64,000 bases of DNA from positions 1 through 64,000 of the forward strand of contig NZ_BMPQ01000004.1 of assembly GCF_014647675.1 (NCBI RefSeq). The letters are read 5' to 3'. The notes beneath the pieces are model-generated. The model worked only from the letters and a program-made list of their open reading frames with translations, made no database searches and was not told the origin of the DNA. Source of the DNA: Streptomyces flaveus (GTDB lineage: Bacteria > Actinomycetota > Actinomycetes > Streptomycetales > Streptomycetaceae). Both the position numbers and the translations under genes were made by a program. This document shows, in pieces, positions 8,684 through 16,993 of the stretch (the first letter of the stretch is position 1; every line of letters begins with the position of its first letter).

Positions 8684-11524
8684 TCACGCCATCTGGCGTC
8701 GTACCAGCTCGTGCAGCCGCCCGCCCGTGTCGGCGAGCAGCTGCGCGGGTGGGCCCTGCTGCACCACGCGGCCCTCGGACATGACGATGACGCGGTCCGC
8801 GTCGAGCACGGTCGACAGCCGGTGCGCGATCACGACACGTGTGGCGTTCAGCGCGTGGGTGCTCTCGATGACGGTGCGCTGCGTCTCGTTGTCCAGGGCG
8901 CTGGTCGCCTCGTCGAAGAAGAGGATGCGTGGCCGGCGGATCAGCGCCTGGGCGATCATGAGCCGCTGACGCTGGCCGCCCGAGATCGCGCCGCTGCCGG
9001 AGACGATGGTGTGCAGGCCCATCGGCATGCGCTTGATGTCCTCGGCGAGCCCGGCCATCTCGGCGGCGGCCATGGCCTCTTCGGGTGTGTACGGCTCGGT
9101 GCCGCAGATGCAGTCCAGGATCGAGCCGGTGAACGGCTGCGCGTGCTGGAGTACGACACCGCACTGACGGCGTACGGCCGACTGGTCGAGGGCCGCCAGG
9201 TCCTGACCGTCGTACAGGACGCTGCCCGAGACCGGTTTGTCGAAGCCGATCAGCAGCCGCAGCAGGGTGGACTTGCCGCAGCCGCTGGGGCCGACGATCG
9301 CCACGAACTCGCCCGGCCGGATCGCGAAGGACACGTCGTCGAGGACGAGCGGACCGTCGTCGGTGTACCGGAAGGACAGTTTCTTCGCCTCGATGGCGCC
9401 GGACAGCGCGGCGGGGCGGGTGCTCGCCACGCGGACCTCGGGCGTCGCGTCGAGGACCGGCTTGATCTCCTCGAACATCGGCAGCGCGGCGACCGCCGAG
9501 ACGAATGCGCCGGTCAGCTGGGTCACCGAGGTCAGCAGCATGGTCATCGAGGTGGTGAAGGTCAGAAAGGCACCGGCCGACATCGACCCGCGTGCCGGTC
9601 CCGCAAGCAGCATGAAGATGATCAGCGAGCTGAGCGGCAGATACACCGCGCCCAGCACCGTGTTGAGGTTCTTGATCCGCCCGACCCGCTGCTGCAGCTC
9701 ACGGCTGCGCGCGAACTCGCTCGCCCAGGCCGCGTACGCGTAGTTCTCGGCCGCCGCGACCCGCAGCTTGGGCAGGCCCCGCAGCGTCTGGAACGCCTGG
9801 TTGTTGAGCTTGTTGCTCAGCACGACGAGGCGGCGCTGCCAGCGCACCTGCCACAGTCCGAGCCCGAGGAACACCGCGGCGATCACGACGAGCATGCCGA
9901 TCGCGGCCAGCGCCATCGGGACGCTGTACACGAGCAGCAGGACGAGGTTCATCAGGCCGACCGTGCCCGCCTGGACGACGACCGGGCCGATGCCCGCCAT
10001 CATGCGGCGCATCGAGCTGATGCCCATGGCGGCGCTGGCCAGTTCGCCGGTCGAGCGTGCGGTGAAGAACTTCGTGGGCAGCCTGAGCAGCCGGTCCCAC
10101 ACGGCGGGTTGGAGCGTGGCCTCGATACGCCCCTCCATCCGCAGGATGGTGAGGTTCTGCATCAGCATGAACGCCGCCGACACCACACTGGCGATCATGA
10201 TCGCCAGGCAGAACTGCACGATCAGGTTCTCCTGGGCCTTCGGCACATAGACCCCGAGCACCTGCCCGGTCGCGATCGGCACCAGCGCGCCCAACGCCAC
10301 CGTCACAAGACCACTGAGCATGAGATTGCGCAGATCGCCGCCGGTGCCGCGGAGGCTGAACCGCAGCAGACCGAGCGGGCCCAGCCGGCGTTCGGGCAGC
10401 GGCCGGTAGAACATGACGGCGCGCGGCTCGAACTCCGCCACGTTGGCCTTCTCGACCGGTGTCTCACGACCGCTCGGGTGCACGGCCACATAGCCGCCGC
10501 GCCGCCACAGCAGCGCGACCGGAGCGCCGGACCCGGACCGGTGGCCGACCAGCGGACCGATGTTGTCGCGCCACCAGCGCCCGTCCAGGCGTACGGCCCG
10601 GGTGCGGACGCGGGAGGCGAGCGCGATCCGCTCGACGGGGTCGAGCCGGTCGCTCTCCGTGCCGCTCTGCGCGGGGTCCGCGAGCGCGAGCCCTGCCGCG
10701 CGGGCGACGAGCTTGCAGGCGGCGTAGGTGGCGTCGGCGTCCGCCGCGGGCCCGGTCGATGACGAGCGCTTGGAGATGGAGGCGATCAGGGTGCGGTCGG
10801 CCCGGGCGCGGACCTCCTCACCGGCCTTGATGCCCTCGGCCGTACGGTCCTCATGGGTGCGTTCCAGCTGCTCGATCCAGCGGTCGAGAGTGGCGAGCAG
10901 CCGGTACTGCTGGTCGACCATGGCCTGCCACATCGCCGGGTCCACCAGCAGATCGGCCGCGGCCTCGGCGCCGTACACGGACCCGTACTGCACACTGCCC
11001 GGCGGCACCTGCATCCACAGGATGTCGTCGTCGGTCAGGGCCGCGCCCCGCTCGGTCGCGAGGGGCGCCTCGAACAGGAGGGCCAGGCCCCGGCCGACAC
11101 CCAGGGAGAGGGCGTACTCCAGAGGGCTCGTGGCCGGGGGTACGTACACGGGGTTGCCGTACGCGTCGTACGTCCATGTCTCGGTCCCCGGCGGCTGGTA
11201 CAGCTCGCGCATCTCGATACGGCGCAGTACGCACTCGCGCAGCGGCCTGCCGACCAGGCTGTGCTGCGGTCCAGCGACCGGGCCGAGCAGCAGGGTGCCC
11301 GCTTCGAGGCGGCCGAGGTGGTGCCAGTGGCCCTGCTGGACCGCGTCGACCGCGAACAGGTCCATGGCGCCGGAGGCGATGAGCCACAGCACGTGCGGGC
11401 CTTCGAGGTCCAGGCGGGTGAGGCCGGAGCCGTCGACCGGAGTGCCCATGCCGCCGAGCGCGGCGAGCACGTAGTCGCCCTCGGCGACGGGCTGTTGATG
11501 CTGCTGGTCGGGTACGGATGTCAT
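8684..11524 (-). CDS. NHLP/NHLM-type bacteriocin export ABC transporter, permease/ATPase subunit (ABC2)
   Basis: A 946-residue transporter half. The ATG at 11524 comes one base after the TGA of the upstream ABC gene, so translation is coupled. The first roughly 390 residues are a cytosolic region without a C39 peptidase, as in the second NHLM microcin-type ABC family. A six-helix exporter domain follows at about 395-680. The nucleotide-binding domain has Walker A GPSGCGKST, signature ISGGQRQR, Walker B ILFFDEATSALD and the switch histidine in VIAHRLS. It should work with the C39-ABC and HlyD proteins to export the double-glycine peptide encoded at the head of the cluster. It is the last gene of the four. 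Confidence 0.85.
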   Translation of the reverse strand: MTSVPDQQHQQPVAEGDYVLAALGGMGTPVDGSGLTRLDLEGPHVLWLIASGAMDLFAVDAVQQGHWHHLGRLEAGTLLLGPVAGPQHSLVGRPLRECVLRRIEMRELYQPPGTETWTYDAYGNPVYVPPATSPLEYALSLGVGRGLALLFEAPLATERGAALTDDDILWMQVPPGSVQYGSVYGAEAAADLLVDPAMWQAMVDQQYRLLATLDRWIEQLERTHEDRTAEGIKAGEEVRARADRTLIASISKRSSSTGPAADADATYAACKLVARAAGLALADPAQSGTESDRLDPVERIALASRVRTRAVRLDGRWWRDNIGPLVGHRSGSGAPVALLWRRGGYVAVHPSGRETPVEKANVAEFEPRAVMFYRPLPERRLGPLGLLRFSLRGTGGDLRNLMLSGLVTVALGALVPIATGQVLGVYVPKAQENLIVQFCLAIMIASVVSAAFMLMQNLTILRMEGRIEATLQPAVWDRLLRLPTKFFTARSTGELASAAMGISSMRRMMAGIGPVVVQAGTVGLMNLVLLLVYSVPMALAAIGMLVVIAAVFLGLGLWQVRWQRRLVVLSNKLNNQAFQTLRGLPKLRVAAAENYAYAAWASEFARSRELQQRVGRIKNLNTVLGAVYLPLSSLIIFMLLAGPARGSMSAGAFLTFTTSMTMLLTSVTQLTGAFVSAVAALPMFEEIKPVLDATPEVRVASTRPAALSGAIEAKKLSFRYTDDGPLVLDDVSFAIRPGEFVAIVGPSGCGKSTLLRLLIGFDKPVSGSVLYDGQDLAALDQSAVRRQCGVVLQHAQPFTGSILDCICGTEPYTPEEAMAAAEMAGLAEDIKRMPMGLHTIVSGSGAISGGQRQRLMIAQALIRRPRILFFDEATSALDNETQRTVIESTHALNATRVVIAHRLSTVLDADRVIVMSEGRVVQQGPPAQLLADTGGRLHELVRRQMA

Positions 11525-11525
11525 C

Positions 11526-13787
11526 TCAGCGCTCCCTGACCAGCTCGGCGTACGCGCCGCCGGCCGCCACCAGGGCGTCATGGCGCCCGCGTTCCACGAT
11601 CGTGCCGTGCTGGAGGACCACGATCTCGTCGCTGTCGCGCACGGTGCTGAGCCGGTGTGCGATCACCACGCAGGCGCAGCCGCGTTTGCGCAGGTTGTCC
11701 ATCACGGTCTGCTCGGTCTCCGCGTCCAGGGCGCTGGTCACCTCGTCGAGGACGAGGATGCTGGGCCTGCGCACCAACGCCCGTGCGATCTCCAGGCGTT
11801 GGCGCTGGCCGCCGGAGAAGTTGCGGCCGTCCTGCTCGACCTTGCTGTGGATGCCGCCGGGGCGGCGCATGACGACGTCGTACACCGCCGCGTCCTGGAG
11901 CGCCGCGACCACGGCGTCGTCCGGGACCGAGGGGTCCCACAGTGCGATGTTGTCGCGGACCGTGCCCTCGAAGAGGAAGACGTCCTGGTCGACGAAGGAC
12001 ACGGAGGCCGCGAGCGCGCCACGGGGGATGTCCTCCAGCCGCTGTCCGTCGATCCGGATCACGCCCTCCCAGGGAGCATAGAGACCCGAAATCAGCCTGG
12101 ACACGGTCGACTTGCCGCTGCCGGAACCGCCGACGAGCGCCACCTGCTGCCCCGGCCCGACCGTCAGCGAGAAGCCGGACAGCAGCGGCTTGTCGAGCGG
12201 GCTGTAGCCGAACGTGATGTTCTCCAGCTCCACATGGCCGTGCAGCCGGCGGGTGCTGTCGCCCGCGCCCGGACGTGAGTAGAGGGGGTCGGCTGCGAAG
12301 TTCTCGACGTCCTTCAGGCGGGCCACGTCGGCGGCGAAGTCCTGGATGCGGCCCGCGACGCCGTTGAGGCGGGTGATCGGGGCGGTGAAGCGGGTCACCA
12401 GCGCCTGGAACGCCACGAGCAGACCGACGGAGATGTGGCCCTCCACGGCGCGCATTCCGCCGATCCACAGGATCAGCGCGCTGTTGAGCGTCGCCAGCGT
12501 CGGCGCGACCACACCCAGCCAGGCGCTCGGCACCCCGAGCCGCTGCTGCTCCTCGAGCGTGGTGGCGTGCTGCCCGGCCCATTTGCGGAAGTAGCCGTCC
12601 TCACCGCCGGTCGCCTTCATCGTCTCGATCAACTGAAGCCCGGTGTACGCCGTGTTGGTGAGCCGTGCGCTGTCCGCGCGCAGCTTGGCGGTACGCGTCG
12701 CCCGCAGCCGGATCACCACCCGCATCGCCACCAGGTTGAGCAGCGCGACCCCGATGCCCACGGCCGTGAGCTGCGGGTCGTAGGTGTAGAGCAGGACCGC
12801 GTACAGCACCACCACGACCGCGTCCACGCCCGCCGCCGCGAGGTCCCGGGCCAGCGTCTCGGCCACCGCGTCGTTCGACTGGAGCCGCTGCACCAGGTCG
12901 GCCGGACTGCGCTGGGAGAAGAACGTGACGGGCAGCCGCAGCAGATGCCGCAGGAACTTCGCGCTGCTCAGCGTCGAGGAGATGATGCGCCCGCGCAGCA
13001 GGTTCGCCTGCTGCAACCACGTAAGCACGACCGTGAGCAGCACGGTCGTGCCCATCGAGGCGAACAGCACGGTGAGCAGCGAGGTCTGCCCGCCGATCAG
13101 GAACATGTCGATGTACGTACGGCTGAGCGCGGGCACCGCCGCCCCGACCGCGACCAGCAGCAGACTCGCCAGCACTGCGGCGGGCATGGTGCCCGAAGTA
13201 CCACGCAGCCGGGCCGGCATGGCGCCCAGGACACCCGGTTTGCGGCCGCCCTTCTCGAAGTCGGGACCCGGCTCCATGACCAGGACGACACCGGTGAAAC
13301 TGGTGTCGAAGTCCTCCATGGGGATGAAACGGCGGCCCTTGCCGGGGTCGTTGATGTGCACCCCGCGCCGGCCGAAGCGGCGCCCCATGCCGTCGTAGAC
13401 GACGTAGTGGTTGAACTCCCAGAAGAGGATCGCCGGGGCGCGGACCTCGGCGAGCGCCGCCGTGTCCATCTGCATGCCCTTGGCGGTGAGGCCGTAACTG
13501 CGCGCCGCCTTCAGCAGGTTGCTGGCCCGCGAACCGTCCCGAGAGACACCGCAGGCGATGCGCAGCTCTTCGAGCGGGATGTGCCGCCCGTAGTGGCCGA
13601 GCACCATGGCGAGAGAGGCGGCGCCGCACTCCACGGCCTCCATCTGGAGCACGGTGGGCGTGCGGACGGTCTTGCGGCGGCCCTTGGGTACGGTGCGCTT
13701 CGGCGGCGCGGCGCGGCGTCGGCCCCGTACGGGCGGCGGCAGTTGGGACTCCGCGGTGCCGGTGCCGGTCTCCTGGGGGGCGGTCAC
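11526..13787 (-). CDS. C39 peptidase-containing bacteriocin export ABC transporter (NHLP type, ABC1)
   Basis: A 753-residue peptidase/permease/ATPase. The GTG at 13787 overlaps the TGA of the HlyD gene as GTGA. The N-terminal C39 peptidase has Q48 and catalytic C54 in QMEAVECGAASLAM, H127 in EFNHYVVYDG and D147 in HINDP; this domain cuts leader peptides after a Gly-Gly pair during export. Exporter helices span about 190-470. The ATPase has Walker A GGSGSGKST, signature FSGGQRQR and Walker B ILVLDEVTSALD. All catalytic residues appear intact. Its expected substrate is the 71-residue VSGG-leader peptide two genes upstream. Confidence 0.92.
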   Translation of the reverse strand: MTAPQETGTGTAESQLPPPVRGRRRAAPPKRTVPKGRRKTVRTPTVLQMEAVECGAASLAMVLGHYGRHIPLEELRIACGVSRDGSRASNLLKAARSYGLTAKGMQMDTAALAEVRAPAILFWEFNHYVVYDGMGRRFGRRGVHINDPGKGRRFIPMEDFDTSFTGVVLVMEPGPDFEKGGRKPGVLGAMPARLRGTSGTMPAAVLASLLLVAVGAAVPALSRTYIDMFLIGGQTSLLTVLFASMGTTVLLTVVLTWLQQANLLRGRIISSTLSSAKFLRHLLRLPVTFFSQRSPADLVQRLQSNDAVAETLARDLAAAGVDAVVVVLYAVLLYTYDPQLTAVGIGVALLNLVAMRVVIRLRATRTAKLRADSARLTNTAYTGLQLIETMKATGGEDGYFRKWAGQHATTLEEQQRLGVPSAWLGVVAPTLATLNSALILWIGGMRAVEGHISVGLLVAFQALVTRFTAPITRLNGVAGRIQDFAADVARLKDVENFAADPLYSRPGAGDSTRRLHGHVELENITFGYSPLDKPLLSGFSLTVGPGQQVALVGGSGSGKSTVSRLISGLYAPWEGVIRIDGQRLEDIPRGALAASVSFVDQDVFLFEGTVRDNIALWDPSVPDDAVVAALQDAAVYDVVMRRPGGIHSKVEQDGRNFSGGQRQRLEIARALVRRPSILVLDEVTSALDAETEQTVMDNLRKRGCACVVIAHRLSTVRDSDEIVVLQHGTIVERGRHDALVAAGGAYAELVRER

Positions 13788-14590
13788 GGCAGCAGCCAAT
13801 CGATCGGGCGCTCGTCGGCCATCCGGATCGAGCCGGAGGCCATGGTCATGGAGTCGAGCCGGAACGGCGGGCCCTTGTCGGACGACCACTTGTAGCCGGA
13901 CTTCGTGCCCGACGAACGGTCGAGCCGGACGAGCACGGCCACCGGCCTGCCGTCCTTGGTGAACTGCTCGCCCAGCTGGTTGTCGCCGAGGAAGGCGCTG
14001 ATCTGCTGCGGCGTCTGGGCGTTCCGGTCGACCTTCTTCACATGGCCGCGCAGCACTCCGTACTCCTGCGTGGGTACCGACTGGACAGTGAGATCCACGG
14101 CCGCGTCGTCGGGAATCGTGGCGGCGTTCTCGGCGGGCACGTACACCGTCGCGAACAGCGGGTCCTTGGCGCCTGCGACCTTCTCGACGGAGGCGACGTT
14201 CGCGCCGGTCTGGATGATGGCGCCCATCGTGGCGGCGAGGGCGTTGACCCGGCCCGCGGCGACGGTGCGCACGACCGTCTCGCCCTTCGCCGTACGGACC
14301 TTCAGTACGGGGGCGTCGGCGGCGAGCCGCTCGCCCTGCTCGGCGAGGACCGCGGTGACCTGGCCGGAGACGGGGCTCTGCAGAACGTAACTGCCCTGCC
14401 CGTGCGTGAGGACGGCGGGCGCGGTCACCGTGGAGGCGACGGATCCCGTGACGGCCCAGACGGAGGCGGCGGCCATCACGACGACCGTCACGGACAGCAC
14501 GAGCCAGCCCTGCGGGCGGGCGAAGCGCACCGGAAGGTCGAGCTCCTCCGGTGACTGGAGCTTGGCGAGGGCCTGTTGGCGGAACTGCAC
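13784..14590 (-). CDS. HlyD-like membrane fusion/secretion protein of bacteriocin export system
   Basis: A 268-residue adaptor from a GTG at 14590, preceded by AGGTGAGG about a dozen bases upstream. One transmembrane segment lies at about 29-50 (GWLVLSVTVVVMAAASVWAV). A barrel-sandwich/biotinyl-lipoyl-like half follows (GSYVLQSPVSGQVTAVLAEQ, then GERLAADAPVLKV), with a second half around GRVNALAATMGAIIQTGANV. This is the usual topology of HlyD proteins in NHLM-type systems. It overlaps the C39-ABC gene by four bases and lies 135 bp after the precursor gene, with a hairpin between them. Confidence 0.82.
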   Translation of the reverse strand: MQFRQQALAKLQSPEELDLPVRFARPQGWLVLSVTVVVMAAASVWAVTGSVASTVTAPAVLTHGQGSYVLQSPVSGQVTAVLAEQGERLAADAPVLKVRTAKGETVVRTVAAGRVNALAATMGAIIQTGANVASVEKVAGAKDPLFATVYVPAENAATIPDDAAVDLTVQSVPTQEYGVLRGHVKKVDRNAQTPQQISAFLGDNQLGEQFTKDGRPVAVLVRLDRSSGTKSGYKWSSDKGPPFRLDSMTMASGSIRMADERPIDWLLP

Positions 14591-14679
14591 GGGGAACTTT
14601 CCCTCACCTGCGGACGACGTGACGTACGGCCACGGCGGACGCCTGCCGTACGGCCGGTTGGTTTACGACATCCGGAAGC

Positions 14680-14704
14680 CCCGGAACCATGGAGCGGTTC
14701 CGGG
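14680..14704 (-). terminator. Hairpin between peptide precursor and export genes (attenuator-like)
   Basis: A perfect 9-bp stem (CCCGGAACC / GGTTCCGGG) with a seven-base loop begins 21 bp after the stop codon of the precursor gene, on the transcript leading into the HlyD gene. No U-run follows. It may partly terminate transcription or protect the precursor mRNA, giving more precursor than transporter. Confidence 0.6.
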
Positions 14705-14725
14705 ACTCACGGCACGCTGATGCGA

Positions 14726-14941
14726 TCAGAGACCGGCGACCAGGCTGGTGACCGGGGCCGTGTTCAGGCCGGTCGCGCCCTCGACGGTGCCGACGGCGGT
14801 GTCCACGATGCCCGAGACCGGGGCAACGGAGTCCAGCGCGCCGGTGACGGTGCCCAGGGCGTTGACGGACAGGCCGCCGGAGACGGTGTCGAGGTCGGCG
14901 TCAGAGATCTCGACGGTCTCGACCTGGGGGGTGGAGTTCAT
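14726..14941 (-). CDS. Double-glycine leader peptide precursor (putative bacteriocin-like exported peptide)
   Basis: A 71-residue peptide. The ATG at 14941 has GGAAGGGAAG upstream and starts an acidic leader, MNSTPQVETVEISDADLDTV, ending in SGG (residues 21-23), with L17 at -7 and V20 at -4 as in C39-processed leaders. The predicted core is residues 24-71: 48 residues rich in Val, Gly, Thr, Ala, Leu and Ser, with no Cys, Lys, Arg, His, Trp, Phe or Tyr. It holds two imperfect repeats, 28-46 (ALGTVTGALDSVAPVSGIV) and 49-68 (AVGTVEGATGLNTAPVTSLV). It heads the HlyD/C39-ABC/ABC operon. A lanthipeptide is excluded by the lack of cysteine; the function of the mature peptide is unknown. Confidence 0.85.
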   Translation of the reverse strand: MNSTPQVETVEISDADLDTVSGGLSVNALGTVTGALDSVAPVSGIVDTAVGTVEGATGLNTAPVTSLVAGL

Positions 14942-15523
14942 GATGGAACTTCCCTTCCTATTGGTATTCACAAGGGGGGAGCGGCCCCCTCTGGGGGACA
15001 GATGGTCGGCCGCGTCCGCAGGCATCAGGCACCCGTTGCCGGGAACCGTGGGGTGACCCTGCGGTGCGATGGATCAAAGCACGCTGCCGCGCCGCGCTTC
15101 CAATCAACGGCCCATGTGATCAGGGCGTTTGCGGCCCGAAGAAGCCCAAGCGTGCATGCCTGCGCACGGCTCGGTAGCGACTTCTTCACACGATCCCCGG
15201 TGTGATCGCTCCGATGCCCTTGCGGACGTACTGGCGAAACAGACACTCCCGAACCAATGAGGCGGCAGGCGCCGATCCGCTGTGCAGATTCACCACCGGC
15301 CGTGACCCGGCTGCGTAATCGGTGTGCAGATTTCCTGAAGCCGGGATTCCGGTTGCCCGCGGGGACGCGCTGTCACTTCGCGGTAGCGGAGGGCGAGTGA
15401 ACGAGGAAGTTCGGCAAGGGAGTTGAACACCCCACACGCCGCATCCGTACCAGTCGGCATCCAGGCGCCGCCATCAGCTGCCTAGCGGTAGCGCGGACCC
15501 CGTCCCCACAGGAGGTCAAGAAG
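14942..15523. other. Long divergent intergenic region (peptide precursor / secreted protease)
   Basis: These 582 bp between divergent genes hold no convincing ORF. The bases are less GC-rich than the genes, as expected of promoters. A TGTGCAGATT motif occurs twice, near 15281 and 15321, 40 bp apart, and could be a regulator-binding direct repeat. Promoters for both the precursor and the protease should be here. Confidence 0.5.
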
Positions 15524-16786
15524 TTGAGTCACAAGCGAACACCAAAGCGCAAGGCCGTAATAGCTGCGGGCAGCGTGGTGGCGCTCGGAGCGGCGGCACT
15601 GATACTGCCCAACGCGATGGCGTCGCAGGACGAAGGAACCGACTCCTCCGCCGCCCCCAAGACGGTCAATGCCGCGCAGGCGTCCGACTTGTCCTCGCAG
15701 CTGGAGTCGCTGCTCGGTGAGGCGTTCGCCGGCTCGTACTACGACAAGGACCAGCAGCAGCTGATCATCAACGTCGTGGGCGACAACAACAACGTCATCG
15801 TCGGGGCCGAGCAGGCAGGCGCGGTCGTACGCGAAGTCGACAACAGCATGTCCGAACTCAAGGCCGCCGAGCAGACCCTGAAGTCCGAGGCCACCGTCCC
15901 CGGTACGGCCTGGTCCGTCGACCCGAGGACCAACAAGATCCAGGTCACCGCCGACAGCACGGTCACGGGCTCGAACTGGGACCAGGTGGAGTCGACGGTC
16001 AAGTCGCTCGGCTCGGACATGGCGTCCGTCAAGAGGTCCGCCGGTGAGTTCAAGACGTTCGCCGCGGGCGGCGACGCCATCTTCGGTGGCGGCTCGCGTT
16101 GCTCGCTCGGCTTCAACGTCACCAACTCCGAGGGCAACCCCGCGTTCCTGACCGCAGGTCACTGTGCTGTCGCGGCCGCCGAGTGGTCGGAGGAGGAGGG
16201 CGGTGCGCCGATCGGCACGGTCGACGCTCAGACGGCCACGTTCCCCGGTGAGGGCGACTTCGGGCTCGTCAACTACGACGACCCGGCCACCGAGGCGCCC
16301 AGCACGGTGAACCTCGGCGGCGAGCAGGTCGACATCGCGCAGGCCGCCGAGGCCGAGGTCGGTATGCCGGTCACCCGGATGGGCAGCACCACCGGCCAGG
16401 ACTCCGGCACGGTCACCGCCCTCAACGCCACCGTGAACTACGCGGAGGGCACGGTCACCGGTCTGATCCAGACCGACGTCTGCGCCGAGCCCGGCGACAG
16501 CGGCGGCTCGCTCTTCTCGGGTACCAACGCGATCGGCCTCACCTCCGGCGGCAGCGGCGACTGCACCGTCGGCGGCGAGACCTTCTTCCAGCCGGTCACC
16601 ACCGCCCTCGAGGCGGTCGGCGCGACGATCGGCGACGGCGGAGCCGCCGGTGCTGGTGGCGAAGAGGCCGGTGCTGGTGAGGAAGCGGGCGCTGGTGAAG
16701 AGGCCGGCATGGGTGAAGAAGCCGGTACCGGTGAAGAAGCGGACGCCGACGAAGAAACCGGTCTGATCGAGGGCCTGACAGGCTGA
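15524..16786 (+). CDS. Secreted S1 family serine protease (streptogrisin-like) with acidic repeat tail
   Basis: A 420-residue exported protease, begun at a TTG with AGGAGG eight bases upstream. The signal peptide covers about residues 1-33 (basic MSHKRTPKRK, then a hydrophobic run). A propeptide follows to about 180, of the alpha-lytic/streptogrisin type. The protease has the chymotrypsin triad H213 (LTAGHC), D245 (GEGDFGLV) and S326 (PGDSGGS), with two cysteine pairs as in the family. Residues 372-420 are unusual: six AG-x-GEE-type units with no basic residues. It is divergent from the peptide precursor. A role in processing or degrading that peptide is only suggested by position. Confidence 0.9.
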   Translation: MSHKRTPKRKAVIAAGSVVALGAAALILPNAMASQDEGTDSSAAPKTVNAAQASDLSSQLESLLGEAFAGSYYDKDQQQLIINVVGDNNNVIVGAEQAGAVVREVDNSMSELKAAEQTLKSEATVPGTAWSVDPRTNKIQVTADSTVTGSNWDQVESTVKSLGSDMASVKRSAGEFKTFAAGGDAIFGGGSRCSLGFNVTNSEGNPAFLTAGHCAVAAAEWSEEEGGAPIGTVDAQTATFPGEGDFGLVNYDDPATEAPSTVNLGGEQVDIAQAAEAEVGMPVTRMGSTTGQDSGTVTALNATVNYAEGTVTGLIQTDVCAEPGDSGGSLFSGTNAIGLTSGGSGDCTVGGETFFQPVTTALEAVGATIGDGGAAGAGGEEAGAGEEAGAGEEAGMGEEAGTGEEADADEETGLIEGLTG

Positions 16787-16825
16787 CGCACCACAGATTC
16801 CGGCCGTACGCTCACAGCGGCCGTG

Positions 16826-16869
16826 GCGGGGCGGTCCGGCTCTCCGGCGGGAGAGCCGGCCCGCCCCGC
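16826..16869. terminator. Strong hairpin terminator between convergent genes
   Basis: GCGGGGCGGTCCGGCTCTCC pairs with the complementary arm ending at 16869, with one mismatch and a very short loop. It lies 40 bp after the protease stop codon, and the next gene arrives from the opposite direction. It therefore probably terminates the protease transcript and may act both ways. Confidence 0.8.
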
Positions 16870-16917
16870 GTTGCGTGTGCGGTACCGCGCCCGCTTGAGG
16901 GGCCGCAGGCCCCGATA

Positions 16918-16993
16918 GGGGCGCGGGGCTGTGTCGATTTGCGGCTCCGCCGCGTGGGCGCGACCAGCCCCCACCGACCCGCAGGTTAATCAC
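16918..16993 (+). repeat. Interspersed repeat family A, copy 1
   Basis: A 76-bp unit starting GGGGCGCGGGGCTGTG, with a central GCGGCTCCGCCGC palindrome and ending in AATCAC. Near-identical copies lie at 26835-26911 and, inverted, at 30300-30375. Here the unit overlaps the last codons and stop of the phosphatase gene, so it appears to provide that gene's stop codon. Confidence 0.8.

Noticed and set aside
8598..8684. LAL regulator as a proven part of the peptide-export cluster
   Set aside because: It is convergent and has no shared promoter or site with the cluster; adjacency alone is not evidence.
14726..14941. Lanthipeptide label for the double-glycine peptide
   Set aside because: The core has no cysteine, so lanthionine rings cannot form, and no LanM/LanB/LanC-like gene is in the window.
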